64,000 bases of DNA from contig NZ_ATUZ01000015.1 of the NCBI RefSeq assembly GCF_000420465.1, forward strand, positions 1 through 64,000, in the 5' to 3' direction. Each line of letters opens with the position of its first letter. The stretch's first letter is position 1. The notes under the pieces were generated by a model. The model did no database searches. It had not been told where the DNA came from and saw only the letters and a program-made list of their open reading frames with translations. Source of the stretch: Desulfovibrio desulfuricans DSM 642 (GTDB taxonomy: Bacteria; Desulfobacterota; Desulfovibrionia; Desulfovibrionales; Desulfovibrionaceae). Shown here piece by piece: positions 26,759 through 34,953 of the stretch. Made by a program: the position numbers and the translations under genes.

Positions 26759-26805
26759 CTATTGTCCGAATGTTTTTCCGTGTGCGCGGCGGCTGCTTGT
26801 GAGAT

Positions 26806-26832
26806 TTTGCTATTCGTATTATGCAAATAGCA
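26806..26832. promoter_or_regulatory. Candidate Fur/PerR-type operator upstream of bfr
   Basis: TGCTATT (26808-26814) and AATAGCA (26826-26832) are inverted around an 11-bp centre. A second pair, TTTGC/GCAAA, overlaps them. The AT-rich dyad lies about 35 bp before the bfr ATG, where it would cover the promoter. A TATAAC at 26844-26849 could be the -10 box. The regulator is inferred from the adjacent perR gene. Confidence 0.5.
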
Positions 26833-26865
26833 TCTTGAACCTGTTATAACCAAGGAGCTTGCGTC

Positions 26866-27405
26866 ATGGCTGAAAACAGGGAAAGCCGGAAGGCTAAAGT
26901 CATAGAAGTACTGAACAAGGCGCGCGCCATGGAGCTGTTCGCCATCCATCAGTATATGAACCAGCACTACAATCTGGACGATATGGATTATGGCGAGCTT
27001 GCTGCCAACATGAAGCTTATCGCCATTGACGAAATGCGACATGCCGAAAATTTTGCCGAACGCATCAAGGAACTGGGCGGTGAGCCCACTACCCAGAAGG
27101 ACGGCAAGATTGTCACCGGGCAGGAAGTGACCGCTATCTATGAGGCTGACGCCAATCAGGAAGAAGTCACCATCGAAGCTTACAGCGGTTTTCTTGCCAT
27201 CTGTAAGGATGCGGGCGACATTGTTTCTGCCCGCCTCTTTGAACGTATCATTGACGAGGAACAGGCCCACCTGACCTATTACGACAATATTGACGGGCAT
27301 ATCAAAAAACTTGGCGACACCTACCTTGCCAAGATTGCCGGTACGCCTTCCACAACCGGCCCTGCCAGCAAGGGCTTTGTGACCGCAACGCCCGCAGCGG
27401 GCTAA
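26866..27405 (+). CDS. bfr: Bacterioferritin
   Basis: The 179-residue protein closely resembles D. desulfuricans bacterioferritin, an iron-storage 24-mer that carries an iron-coproporphyrin III cofactor. All diiron ferroxidase ligands are in the expected places: Glu23, Glu56, His59, Glu99, Glu132 and His135. The haem-ligand Met57 is also present. The C-terminal ASKGFVTATPAAG tail matches my memory of that protein. An AAGGAG ribosome site precedes the ATG. It is followed after 15 bp by rubredoxin-2, its likely electron donor for iron release. Confidence 0.95.
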   Translation: MAENRESRKAKVIEVLNKARAMELFAIHQYMNQHYNLDDMDYGELAANMKLIAIDEMRHAENFAERIKELGGEPTTQKDGKIVTGQEVTAIYEADANQEEVTIEAYSGFLAICKDAGDIVSARLFERIIDEEQAHLTYYDNIDGHIKKLGDTYLAKIAGTPSTTGPASKGFVTATPAAG

Positions 27406-27420
27406 CAGGCGGGGCAAAAG

Positions 27421-27609
27421 ATGGCTGAACCCAAGGATATGTGGCGTTGCCAGATGGTTAATTGCGGTTACGTTTACGACCCCGACCGGGGTGACAAACG
27501 CCACAAGATACCGGCTGGAACCCGTTTTGAAGATCTGCCAGAAGACTGGAAATGCCCTGTATGCGGGGCAACAAAAAAGAGCTTTCGCCCTTTGAGTGAC
27601 GAAGGCTAA
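27421..27609 (+). CDS. rd2: Rubredoxin-2 (C-x4-C type)
   Basis: The 62-residue protein is a rubredoxin with iron ligands C10, C15, C45 and C48. The first pair is spaced C-x4-C instead of the usual C-x2-C, as in the rubredoxin-2 of D. desulfuricans, which is encoded with bacterioferritin. The second motif [11 protein letters not shown] is standard. It probably passes electrons to bacterioferritin or to oxygen-detoxifying enzymes. The gene shares a transcript with bfr and is followed by a strong terminator. Confidence 0.94.
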   Translation: MAEPKDMWRCQMVNCGYVYDPDRGDKRHKIPAGTRFEDLPEDWKCPVCGATKKSFRPLSDEG

Positions 27610-27643
27610 GCCAGGAACCCAACACCCTTGAGGTGAGTTTTGA

Positions 27644-27692
27644 AAAGGCCCGTGTCCTTGAGCTGTTATGGCAGAGAAGGAGACGGGCCTTA
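27644..27692 (+). terminator. Rho-independent terminator after bfr-rd2
   Basis: AAGGCCCGTGTCCTT pairs with AAGGAGACGGGCCTT with a single mismatch around a 19-nt loop, followed by a T/A-rich tail. It lies about 35 bp after the rubredoxin stop codon. Confidence 0.82.
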
Positions 27693-27731
27693 TATTTTGC
27701 GCCTTGGAGGATCTTTTGAGCGCGGGTGGGT

Positions 27732-28583
27732 TTACATTCCCTGCATACATTCCCCGCGTACGAGCAGGCGAACCTGACCGCTCACCAGCATGTTGCCGCT
27801 GGCTTTGTCCCTGCGGATGCTGATTTCCGAGTCACGCCCCACAAAGCGCCCCTGCCGGAGAAGTATTTCCTGTGCGGGCGAAAATCTGTTGTGTTTGTAA
27901 AGGTAGGCCCCTACCGGCCCGGCGGCACTGCCCGTGGCCACGTCTTCCGCCAGACCAGCATTGTCCCATGTTCTGCCTTCCACGGCGTTGACGTCAAAAA
28001 CATAGGCGAATTTTGCGCCGATCTGTGCAAGCCGCGATTCGTAATCCGCCACGAGAATGCGGGCTTGGTCCAGGCCTGAGGCAAGGGGCACCAGCAGATA
28101 GGGCAGCCCTGTGGAAACTACTTCCAGGGGGAATCCGGCGGCAACATTGTGCGGTGCCAGATTCAGCGGCCGCAAATAGTGTGCGTATTCTTCCGGCTCT
28201 GGCGCACAGGTGAATTCCGCTGGACCCTGATCCATACAGCAGTCATAAAAAGCACCCTGCATTGTGCAAAAAACAGAAACCTGCTTGCTGTTCAGGTTCA
28301 GCAGAACCGTGCGGGAGGCCTCCTGCAAAAATTCGCATTGCACAACCGCAGCAGCGCCCAGAACGGGATGCCCGGCAAAATCCAGTTCTTCCTCAACGGT
28401 AAAGATGCGCGCGTCAAAAACGGCATCGCTGCGCCGCACAAGGAAGATTGTTTCAAACTGCCTGAATTCCTGGGCAATCTGCTGCATGACAGATCGTTCC
28501 GGAAAGGCCTTTGCAATAAAGACAGTCAGACCGTTGCCGGTCATGGGCTCTTTGCAAAACACATCTGCGTGGTAATACTGCAT
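27732..28583 (-). CDS. PhzF-family isomerase/epimerase-like protein
   Basis: The start at 28583 (MQYYHADVFCKEPMTGNGL) follows AAGGAG. The longer open frame adds 61 unlikely residues. The 283-residue protein has the duplicated PhzF fold, with the catalytic-Glu region FRQFETIFLV and the two-half signatures DFAGHPVLGAAAV and ATGSAAGPVGAYL. Family members catalyse isomerisations related to diaminopimelate epimerase, and the substrate of this one is unknown. It lies 130 bp after ybaK in the same direction and probably has its own promoter. Confidence 0.88.
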   Translation of the reverse strand: MQYYHADVFCKEPMTGNGLTVFIAKAFPERSVMQQIAQEFRQFETIFLVRRSDAVFDARIFTVEEELDFAGHPVLGAAAVVQCEFLQEASRTVLLNLNSKQVSVFCTMQGAFYDCCMDQGPAEFTCAPEPEEYAHYLRPLNLAPHNVAAGFPLEVVSTGLPYLLVPLASGLDQARILVADYESRLAQIGAKFAYVFDVNAVEGRTWDNAGLAEDVATGSAAGPVGAYLYKHNRFSPAQEILLRQGRFVGRDSEISIRRDKASGNMLVSGQVRLLVRGECMQGM

Positions 28584-28713
28584 GGATGATCTCCTTGTCG
28601 GATGGGCAGATGGCTGAGCATGCGCTCCGTGAAGTATTGATGATACCCACGCGGCAGCTTGTGATTGCCTGCCCCGACCGGAGGCTTTATGCAGGAAATA
28701 ACGGGCGGGGCCA

Positions 28714-29202
28714 CTAAATACGCGCCACGGGGGCGTACTGCCCTTCAACGGCGCGCAGCAGGTCATCCGGCTTGAGGCGCAGCTGAACGCCGCGCTGGCC
28801 TGCGCTCACAAAGATGGTTTCAAGCAGGATGGCGTTTTCGTCCACAAAAACCGGATAAGCCTTCTTGGCCCCAAGGGGGGAGCAGCCGCCGCGCATATAG
28901 CCGGTGAGGGGACGAACATCCTTGAGCGGAACCATTTCCACATGCTTGTTGCCAGATGCGGCGGCCAGCGCCTTGAGGTCAAGCTCCGCCGCAGCAGGGA
29001 TGCAGGCCATGAGCACGCTGGTCTTGTCGCCCCTGGCTACCAGGGTTTTGAAAACGCAGGCAGGGTCAACGCCCAGATTGTGCGCCATGGTCACGGCTGA
29101 CAGGTCATTTTCGTCCACGTCAGCAGTGTGCAGTTCGTAGGGAATGCCTAGGCCTTCAAGAATTCTGGCGGCATTGGTTTTGGAAACTTTTGCGGCAGAC
29201 AT
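28714..29202 (-). CDS. ybaK: YbaK/EbsC-family Cys-tRNA(Pro) deacylase
   Basis: The 162-residue protein is a single INS-type editing domain with the conserved lysine region ACVFKTLVARGDK, and the GGCSPLGAKKAYPVFVDE loop typical of YbaK. YbaK hydrolyses cysteinyl-tRNA(Pro) mis-made by prolyl-tRNA synthetase. It lies 15 bp after the histidine kinase gene in the same direction, so co-transcription is likely, though no functional link is evident. No strong ribosome site was seen. Confidence 0.9.
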   Translation of the reverse strand: MSAAKVSKTNAARILEGLGIPYELHTADVDENDLSAVTMAHNLGVDPACVFKTLVARGDKTSVLMACIPAAAELDLKALAAASGNKHVEMVPLKDVRPLTGYMRGGCSPLGAKKAYPVFVDENAILLETIFVSAGQRGVQLRLKPDDLLRAVEGQYAPVARI

Positions 29203-29217
29203 GATTTGTCGGGGTGC

Positions 29218-31275
29218 TCAGTGCAGCTTAAGCCACTTGGCGAGTTTATTGCGCAGGGTTGCCATGCTGAAGGGCTTGGCTATGTGATCGTTCATACCCG
29301 CGTTGATGATTTCGGCGATGTTGTCAGGCAGGGTCGCGGCGGTGAGGGCAATGATGGGCAGGGCTTTTTGCTCGTCATTTCCCGGCAGCATGTTCCGCAG
29401 TTCGCGCGTGGCGGTCAGGCCGTCCATGACGGGCATGTTAACATCCATCAGCACAATATCATATGGGGTTTCCATGGCCATGCGCAGGGCTTCCTTGCCG
29501 TTGGGCGCAACATCGCATTCAAAGCCCAGTTGGCGCAGCATGGCGCGCAATACTTCCACGTTTATCTCGTTGTCTTCCGCCACAAGAATGCGGCATTCTA
29601 CGGCCCCGTCCAGCGGCTCTGCCGTGGCGACGGCCTGCTCCTGCGGGCAATAGATATTGCGGGCAGGCGTACAGGGGATGCTCAGGTGGAAGGTGGAACC
29701 CTTGCCCAGCTCGCTCTCGCACCACAGCGCGCCGTGCATGAGCTCCGCAATGCGCTTGCAGATGCTCAGCCCAAGGCCTGTGCCGCCAAAGCGGCGGCTG
29801 ATGCTCGCATTGGCCTGGGTATAGGGATCAAAAAGGTGCTGCTGGTATTCACGGCTGATGCCCATGCCCGTATCAGCAATCCTGAAGTGCAGGCTGTCTT
29901 TGCCGCCAGAAAGCTCGCGGTCAATTCGCAGGGTTATGCGCCCTTCGGCGGTGAATTTGACGGCATTGTTCATAAGGTTGAGCAAGACCTGCTTGAGGCG
30001 CAGGCTGTCGCCCCAGAGCTTCAGCGGCACATCGTCGCCAAGCTTGCATTCATACTCAAGCCCCTTCTGTTCAATGGGGAAGCGCAGCGAGGTGTGCACG
30101 AATTCAAGCACGTCTTCCAGCGGATAGTTGGCGTCTTCCAGCACCATCTTGTTGGCTTCGATTTTGGAAAGATCCAGAATGTCGTTGATGATGGCCAGCA
30201 GGTTCGTGGCGGAAGTGCGGATTTTTTGCAGATAGTTTTTCTGCTCGTCGCTGGGATTGGATTGCAGGGCCAGATGGGTGAGGCCGATGATGCCGTTCAT
30301 GGGCGTGCGGATTTCATGGCTCATGTGCGCCAGAAATTCGCTTTTGGCCTGCGAGGCCACCACGGCATCCTGTTTTTCGTGCTGGGTTTGCAGCAGGTCA
30401 GTCACATCGCGTGAAATGCTGAGGCGAACCGTTTTGTCGTTGTCCCACTTGATGGCCTTGTCCACCACCGTATAGGTGCGCCTGGTGGTCTTGTTTTCAT
30501 ACGTCCACTGATATGGCTCGCTGGAGGCGGCAATAATGGCATTGGTGCAAAAGGGACAGGGCGTATCCCGCCCCATGAGCCTTTTATAGCAGATATTGGA
30601 CAACGTGCCGTCTTTGCGCGGATATGTTTCTTCAACACTGTTGTTGACGAAAAGAATCTTGTACGTCTCCATATCCACAATGCAGACAGGATCAGTGAAG
30701 GCATCAAGAATGTCGTGCAGTTGCTTGTGCTTGCGCTGCAACTGCCCGTAAAGACGAAAATGCGTCAGCGTGATGGCAAGGATGCTGCCCAAAAGATGGC
30801 AAAGGCTGGAGTCCTCGATGGACCATTGCCCGCGATAGCGGTGCCGCAAAAGGCAGATGCCGCCAAAAAGCTGGCCATCATGGGCGATGGGCACGCAGAT
30901 TGCCGATTTGATTCCACGGGAGAGAAGCAGGGCTTTTTGCGGGCCTTCGGGCATGGCCGAGGTATCGGCAACGCACAGGCTTTTGCCCTCTTCAAACAGG
31001 CTCAGCACCGGCGACATGTCGTTGAGCGTTGCCGCTGGCATGTCTGCCGTTGCACTGCGAATAGCCGACCGCCAGACTACAGGGGCAGACCACTGCTCAT
31101 CGTCAAATTCCACAAGAGATACCTGCTCACAGTGCAAGGATTCGCCAATACTGGCCATGGCTGCTCTGAGAAAAGGCTCTTTGCTGACGTGCAGAAGGGC
31201 TGAACTTGATATTTCCAAGGCCAGCACCAGAGGATTGGCTAGATTGCCCTGATGCGGCTGTTGTGCGTCTGACAT
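29218..31275 (-). CDS. Hybrid sensor histidine kinase (GAF-PAS-HisKA-HATPase-REC)
   Basis: The ATG at 31275 is preferred over an in-frame TTG four codons earlier. The 685-residue protein has no membrane segment. It carries a GAF domain (about 20-175), a PAS domain (about 185-295) that includes a CPFC pair, and a HisKA domain with phospho-acceptor His320 in MSHEIRTP. The ATPase domain has an N box (LLNLMNNAVKF), DTGMGIS and GTGLGLSICKRI. A C-terminal receiver domain has Asp611 (VLMDVNMPVMDG) and the switch Lys in AKPFS. It senses a cytoplasmic signal and relays phosphate to an unidentified partner. No response regulator or phosphotransfer gene is adjacent. Confidence 0.92.
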   Translation of the reverse strand: MSDAQQPHQGNLANPLVLALEISSSALLHVSKEPFLRAAMASIGESLHCEQVSLVEFDDEQWSAPVVWRSAIRSATADMPAATLNDMSPVLSLFEEGKSLCVADTSAMPEGPQKALLLSRGIKSAICVPIAHDGQLFGGICLLRHRYRGQWSIEDSSLCHLLGSILAITLTHFRLYGQLQRKHKQLHDILDAFTDPVCIVDMETYKILFVNNSVEETYPRKDGTLSNICYKRLMGRDTPCPFCTNAIIAASSEPYQWTYENKTTRRTYTVVDKAIKWDNDKTVRLSISRDVTDLLQTQHEKQDAVVASQAKSEFLAHMSHEIRTPMNGIIGLTHLALQSNPSDEQKNYLQKIRTSATNLLAIINDILDLSKIEANKMVLEDANYPLEDVLEFVHTSLRFPIEQKGLEYECKLGDDVPLKLWGDSLRLKQVLLNLMNNAVKFTAEGRITLRIDRELSGGKDSLHFRIADTGMGISREYQQHLFDPYTQANASISRRFGGTGLGLSICKRIAELMHGALWCESELGKGSTFHLSIPCTPARNIYCPQEQAVATAEPLDGAVECRILVAEDNEINVEVLRAMLRQLGFECDVAPNGKEALRMAMETPYDIVLMDVNMPVMDGLTATRELRNMLPGNDEQKALPIIALTAATLPDNIAEIINAGMNDHIAKPFSMATLRNKLAKWLKLH

Positions 31276-31414
31276 GTTTTGCTTCAACTGATGCTTTTGG
31301 TCTGAAAATTTAAAGATAGCCTATACGCGAATACTGCGAATTGTGTCAAGAAATGGCAAATTAGGTGAAAAACTCATGGAACTTGAGTGGATAGACAGTA
31401 TCGGACTGTAGTAG

Positions 31415-32989
31415 TTACTGCCACAGCCTTGCAAGGTGCAGCGCAAGGGCCTGTTCATCCTTCTGATCCTGAGTGCGCATGCTTGCCAAAAAATCCTGGG
31501 CCTGGGCGCATAAAGATTCCAGCGACCCCTCGTTATCCACAACTGTGTTGCAGGCGGCCATTTTGCGGTCTTGCGTCCATTGCCAGCCCTCAATAGCTTC
31601 CAGCTTGTCCTGCGTCCAGCCACGATTAGCTTCTATGCGCTGTGCGCGCAGGGGCATGGCGCAGCGCACCCCGACAACGTGAGGTTCAGGCGAAAAGCTG
31701 TTTTGCCAGCCTGTTTCAAAATACAGAGGCACCTCGGCCACTGCCAGCGGCACACCCAGCGACTCCTGCTGTATCCAGAATGTTTCCAGCGCCTTGTGCG
31801 TCAGGCTGTGCACCATGTTTTCCACCTCACGTCGCAGCACGGGGTTGGCGCGCATGGCCTCAAGCAGTGCGGATTTATCCACGGCGCCTGCTGGAGTAAG
31901 CAGGGCGCTGCCGCCGATCTGCCCGATCCATTGGGCAGCCTCCCCTCGGGGGGCGTACAGGGCGGCAACCGTTGCATCGGCACTGAACACAGGCACAGTC
32001 ATATCGGCCAGGCACTGGGAAAAGGCTGATTTGCCGCTGCCGGGATTGCCCGTTACCACCACGCGGCGCATGCGGCGGCAGCCCTGAAGCGCAGCCATGA
32101 GCATGTCGTCCGGCGGCGGGCAGGCAAAATTCATGGGAGCGCCCGTGGCCGGGTGGATAAAGCTGATGCGCCATGCGTGCAGCATCTGGCGCGGGGCGAG
32201 GGCCTGCACGGCTTTGGGCGCATAGAGCCTGTCGCCAAGCAGGGGATGCCCAATGTGGGTCATGTGCACACGTATCTGATGCGTGCGCCCGGTATGGATG
32301 CGCACGGCAAGCAAGGAGAAGCGCCTGTCGGGCGCTGTCCACAGGGTTTTCCATTCCGTATGGGCTGCGCGCCCGCCGCGCGATTCCGGCACAACGGCCA
32401 TCTTGACCTTGGCCGTGGGGTGGCGGCCAATAGGTTCGCGGCATTCGCCCTCTGCGGGTGGCCTGCCGCTTACAAGGGCCAGATATTCCTTGTGTACTTC
32501 CCTCTGGGCAAAGGCCTCGCTGAGCACAAGGCGATCCTGTTCTGTCAGTGCCACCAGCAGGATGCCGCTCGTGTCTTTGTCCAGCCTATGCACTATACCT
32601 GGGCGCTGGCCTTCAATCCTGCCCAGTTGAGGAAAGCGACCCAGCAGCCGCTGCACCAGGGTTTGCTCCGGGCAGGAAGGGCAGGGGTGCACCGTAAGGC
32701 CCGCAGGCTTGTTGCACACCACCATGTGTTCGTCCTGCCAGAGCAGCTCGAGGTGCCCTTCCTCCGCCTGCAAGGTCGTGGAGGTCTCCGGCAGGCGCAA
32801 CGTGATGGTCTGCCCGGCCCGCATTTTGGCATTCACGCGGGTTTCCGGCAGGCCGTCCACCATGCAGTGCCCGGCCTGAACGGCTTTTTGCAACGCTGCA
32901 CGCGACATCTCGGAGGCAACCTGATGCAGCACGCGATCCAGTCGCTGGCCGGCATCATCGGCGGTTGTTGTATGGCGCAGTTCTGTCAC
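31415..32989 (-). CDS. rluD-coaE: RluD-type pseudouridine synthase fused to dephospho-CoA kinase
   Basis: The 524-residue protein combines two enzymes. Residues 1-about 295 are an RluA/RluD-family rRNA pseudouridine synthase with an S4 RNA-binding domain (about 13-70), catalytic Asp137 in HRLDKDTSG, and IHTGRTHQIRVH. Residues about 308-515 are dephospho-CoA kinase, the last step of coenzyme A synthesis, with P-loop GNPGSGKS (314-321) and PVFSADATVAALY. The start is a GTG overlapping the upstream lipoprotein stop codon (GTGA), so translation is coupled. Both halves keep their motifs. The fusion is not a frameshift artefact within this sequence. Confidence 0.92.
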   Translation of the reverse strand: MTELRHTTTADDAGQRLDRVLHQVASEMSRAALQKAVQAGHCMVDGLPETRVNAKMRAGQTITLRLPETSTTLQAEEGHLELLWQDEHMVVCNKPAGLTVHPCPSCPEQTLVQRLLGRFPQLGRIEGQRPGIVHRLDKDTSGILLVALTEQDRLVLSEAFAQREVHKEYLALVSGRPPAEGECREPIGRHPTAKVKMAVVPESRGGRAAHTEWKTLWTAPDRRFSLLAVRIHTGRTHQIRVHMTHIGHPLLGDRLYAPKAVQALAPRQMLHAWRISFIHPATGAPMNFACPPPDDMLMAALQGCRRMRRVVVTGNPGSGKSAFSQCLADMTVPVFSADATVAALYAPRGEAAQWIGQIGGSALLTPAGAVDKSALLEAMRANPVLRREVENMVHSLTHKALETFWIQQESLGVPLAVAEVPLYFETGWQNSFSPEPHVVGVRCAMPLRAQRIEANRGWTQDKLEAIEGWQWTQDRKMAACNTVVDNEGSLESLCAQAQDFLASMRTQDQKDEQALALHLARLWQ

Positions 32990-34371
32990 TGAAGAGTATC
33001 CGCCGGGGTGCTCAACGTGCGGAGCCTGTCGGCAAACGTCGTTGTACGGTAAAGGTTTTTCAGCTCAGCGCCGGGGGTGATGGAGGTGACAACGGCCCTG
33101 CCGATAACAAAACGGCCATCAGTGTCGCTGCCCTCTACTGTGCGCACGCCCCATACATTGTGGAAAATGGCGGGGCGGCCATTATACTTGCCCACATACA
33201 GCATGATATGCCCACGCATGCCCACAAGACTGAGGAAGGGAACGCCGTTGCGCAGAATCTGTTCTTCTTTCTCCGCAGTTGTCATGCCTTCTAGCATGTT
33301 AATCGCGCCAGTGCGCGCCTGCGCCACGGAGTTGCGCGGCAGCCAGATGCCGAAGGGCGTAAACAGTTCGCGCGTGAGGGCAGAGCAATCCCTGTCGCCG
33401 AACATGCCGCCCCATCCGTAAGGCTGGCCGATCATGAAATTGCCCACCTTGGCCACGTTGCCAGGGGTCATGCGCATGGGCCACGGAACGGCGTCTGCTG
33501 TGGTAAGCGACACCGGGGCCAGTTGGGCCATGCCGTCCACACCGCGTATGGGCACAAGCAGTTCAATTGCGGCCTGCCCGCCGGAACCGGCGTCTGCGGG
33601 CGAGGAATATCCGCTACGCATGGGCAGCAATGCCCCGATATTGGCTAATATGGAACCTGTAGGCGTGACAAGGTTCACCCGGTCGCGCACCAGTGCCGCA
33701 AATGTGCTGTTGCGGTACATGTATTTGAATTCGGGGCTGACTGATGCCAGATCTTCGTCCGCCACCCAACCGCCAGCCACGGGGCATTCCACATAGTGCC
33801 AGCGGCCATCACGGCTTGTGTGCGCGATAAGCACCGGTGTGCCTACGGGCAACAGGGAATATTGAAAATAATCAAAGGGATTGGCCTTGGGATTTGGCGT
33901 GGGTTCGGGAAAACGCGCTTCATTGGTGGGCAGTTCGCGCAGGTTCGCGTTGTGCACGGTTATGGCCGCCTGGCTGCGCGAGGGGTAGGAGCCCAGAGCC
34001 GCGTTGGCGCTCATGGCATCCCATTCCGGCTGCGTCCAGCGCACATCGCCATTTTTGTAGCCGCGCGCCTTGTTGAACAGCACGGCCACATCACGCTTGC
34101 GGATGGAGGTCCTGGTCATTTCCCACGGGCCAAAGGTGATGCGCATAAATCTGGCCGCCTGATTGGCCTGCTCGGCAGGAGAAACAAGCAGTTTGTCTTC
34201 TCCTGCGGCCTTGGCGTACACATCCAGATTCTGCGGGTAGCGTCGGAGGTCTTCCAGCGTTCCCATCCACGTAGGCATGTCGCCGTCGCGCGTGGGAATA
34301 ACCTTGCCGCCGCATGCGGCCAACAAGGCAAAACAGGCGATAAGCAGGGGAAGGTGAAGACGAGATTTCAT
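32986..34371 (-). CDS. SH3- and NlpC/P60-domain lipoprotein, likely cell-wall hydrolase
   Basis: The start at 34371 (MKSRLHLPLL) follows GAAGGAG and gives a lipoprotein signal with lipobox LAAC (Cys20). The 461-residue protein has an N-terminal region typical of the NlpC family, SH3-like domains in the middle (TPVLIAHTSRDGRWHYVECP and nearby), and an NlpC/P60 papain-like domain. The nucleophile is Cys329 in GDRDCSALTREL, and the His lies in MRGHIMLYVG. It resembles the YkfC-type peptidoglycan endopeptidases that cleave stem peptides. It overlaps the start of the RluD-CoaE gene by four bases. Confidence 0.88.
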   Translation of the reverse strand: MKSRLHLPLLIACFALLAACGGKVIPTRDGDMPTWMGTLEDLRRYPQNLDVYAKAAGEDKLLVSPAEQANQAARFMRITFGPWEMTRTSIRKRDVAVLFNKARGYKNGDVRWTQPEWDAMSANAALGSYPSRSQAAITVHNANLRELPTNEARFPEPTPNPKANPFDYFQYSLLPVGTPVLIAHTSRDGRWHYVECPVAGGWVADEDLASVSPEFKYMYRNSTFAALVRDRVNLVTPTGSILANIGALLPMRSGYSSPADAGSGGQAAIELLVPIRGVDGMAQLAPVSLTTADAVPWPMRMTPGNVAKVGNFMIGQPYGWGGMFGDRDCSALTRELFTPFGIWLPRNSVAQARTGAINMLEGMTTAEKEEQILRNGVPFLSLVGMRGHIMLYVGKYNGRPAIFHNVWGVRTVEGSDTDGRFVIGRAVVTSITPGAELKNLYRTTTFADRLRTLSTPADTLQ

Positions 34372-34482
34372 GAGGGCTGCTCCTTCCTTCAGATTTGGGC
34401 CGCCGCCAGCGGCAACTCCATACCTAGCACCTTGAACGCAGGTACGGCAACGGCTGATTTTACCGCCCTGCATATGAACTGC

Positions 34483-34512
34483 TTGACAAATAAGGCTTGA
34501 GAGCCTTATTTA
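34483..34512 (+). promoter_or_regulatory. Possible tRNA-Glu promoter with embedded dyad
   Basis: TTGACA (34483-34488) is followed after 17-18 bp by a weak TTATTT/TATTTA -10 region, some ten bases before the tRNA. The spacer contains the dyad AAATAAGGCT / AGCCTTATTT (34488-34511), which could act as an operator or as an upstream terminator instead. Confidence 0.4.
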
Positions 34513-34522
34513 ACTCCTCGTT

Positions 34523-34598
34523 GTCACCATCGTCTATCCGGTTAGGACGGCGGCCTCTCAAGCCGTTAAGACGGGTTCAAATCCCGTTGGTGACGCCA
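34523..34598 (+). tRNA. tRNA-Glu (anticodon CUC)
   Basis: The 76-base gene folds into a full cloverleaf. The acceptor GTCACCA pairs with TGGTGAC, the D arm contains GGTTAGGAC, the anticodon stem GCGGC/GCCGT encloses the loop CTCTCAA (anticodon CTC), and the T arm is ACGGG-TTCAAAT-CCCGT. CCA is encoded. A terminator follows directly. The gene marks the left edge of the surface-glycan locus. Confidence 0.96.
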
Positions 34599-34603
34599 AA
34601 TTC

Positions 34604-34641
34604 AAAGGCGCTTGCAGTTTATGACTGTAAGTGCCTTTTTT
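34604..34641 (+). terminator. Rho-independent terminator after tRNA-Glu
   Basis: AAGGCGCTTGCAGT pairs with ACTGTAAGTGCCTT with small mismatches around a short loop, and is followed by a T-run. It starts six bases after the tRNA. Confidence 0.85.
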
Positions 34642-34911
34642 ATTTACTTAATTTTGTTTTTTTTATGGAGGCTATGCTCTCGTCTTTGAGGCAGGGTCAA
34701 CCACATAAGTGCAACGAAGTTGGTGCAGATTGGCACACGCGGGCGCTGTGGAGAAGATAAGAAAACAGGCTTACATCCCAGATTTATTGTATTTTTTTAC
34801 GTTGGATTTTGGCCGAAAATTGAATGGTGTGCCAATCCGGCGCACTGGAAGTTCACCTGAAACTTGGGTGTAAGCTGCGGCAGGCTGTTGAATGACAAGG
34901 TTTTGCTTTCT

Positions 34912-34953
34912 AACACCGGAGAGCCGTTGCGTCAGGCAACGGGGGTGTTTTTT
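34912..34953 (+). terminator. Orphan rightward terminator-like hairpin overlapping the end of the glycan locus
   Basis: An inner stem CCGTTGC/GCAACGG (34924-34930 with 34936-34942) is nested in an outer AACACC/GGTGTT stem (34912-34917 with 34944-34949), followed by a T-run. It faces right, but the only gene upstream on that strand, tRNA-Glu, already has a terminator. It covers the last codons of the leftward glycosyltransferase. The 270 bp between the two terminators hold no credible open frame and could encode a small RNA. Confidence 0.5.

Noticed and set aside
34523-34598. tRNA-Glu as the attachment site of an integrated element
   Set aside because: No integrase gene and no second copy of the tRNA 3' end was found in the window.
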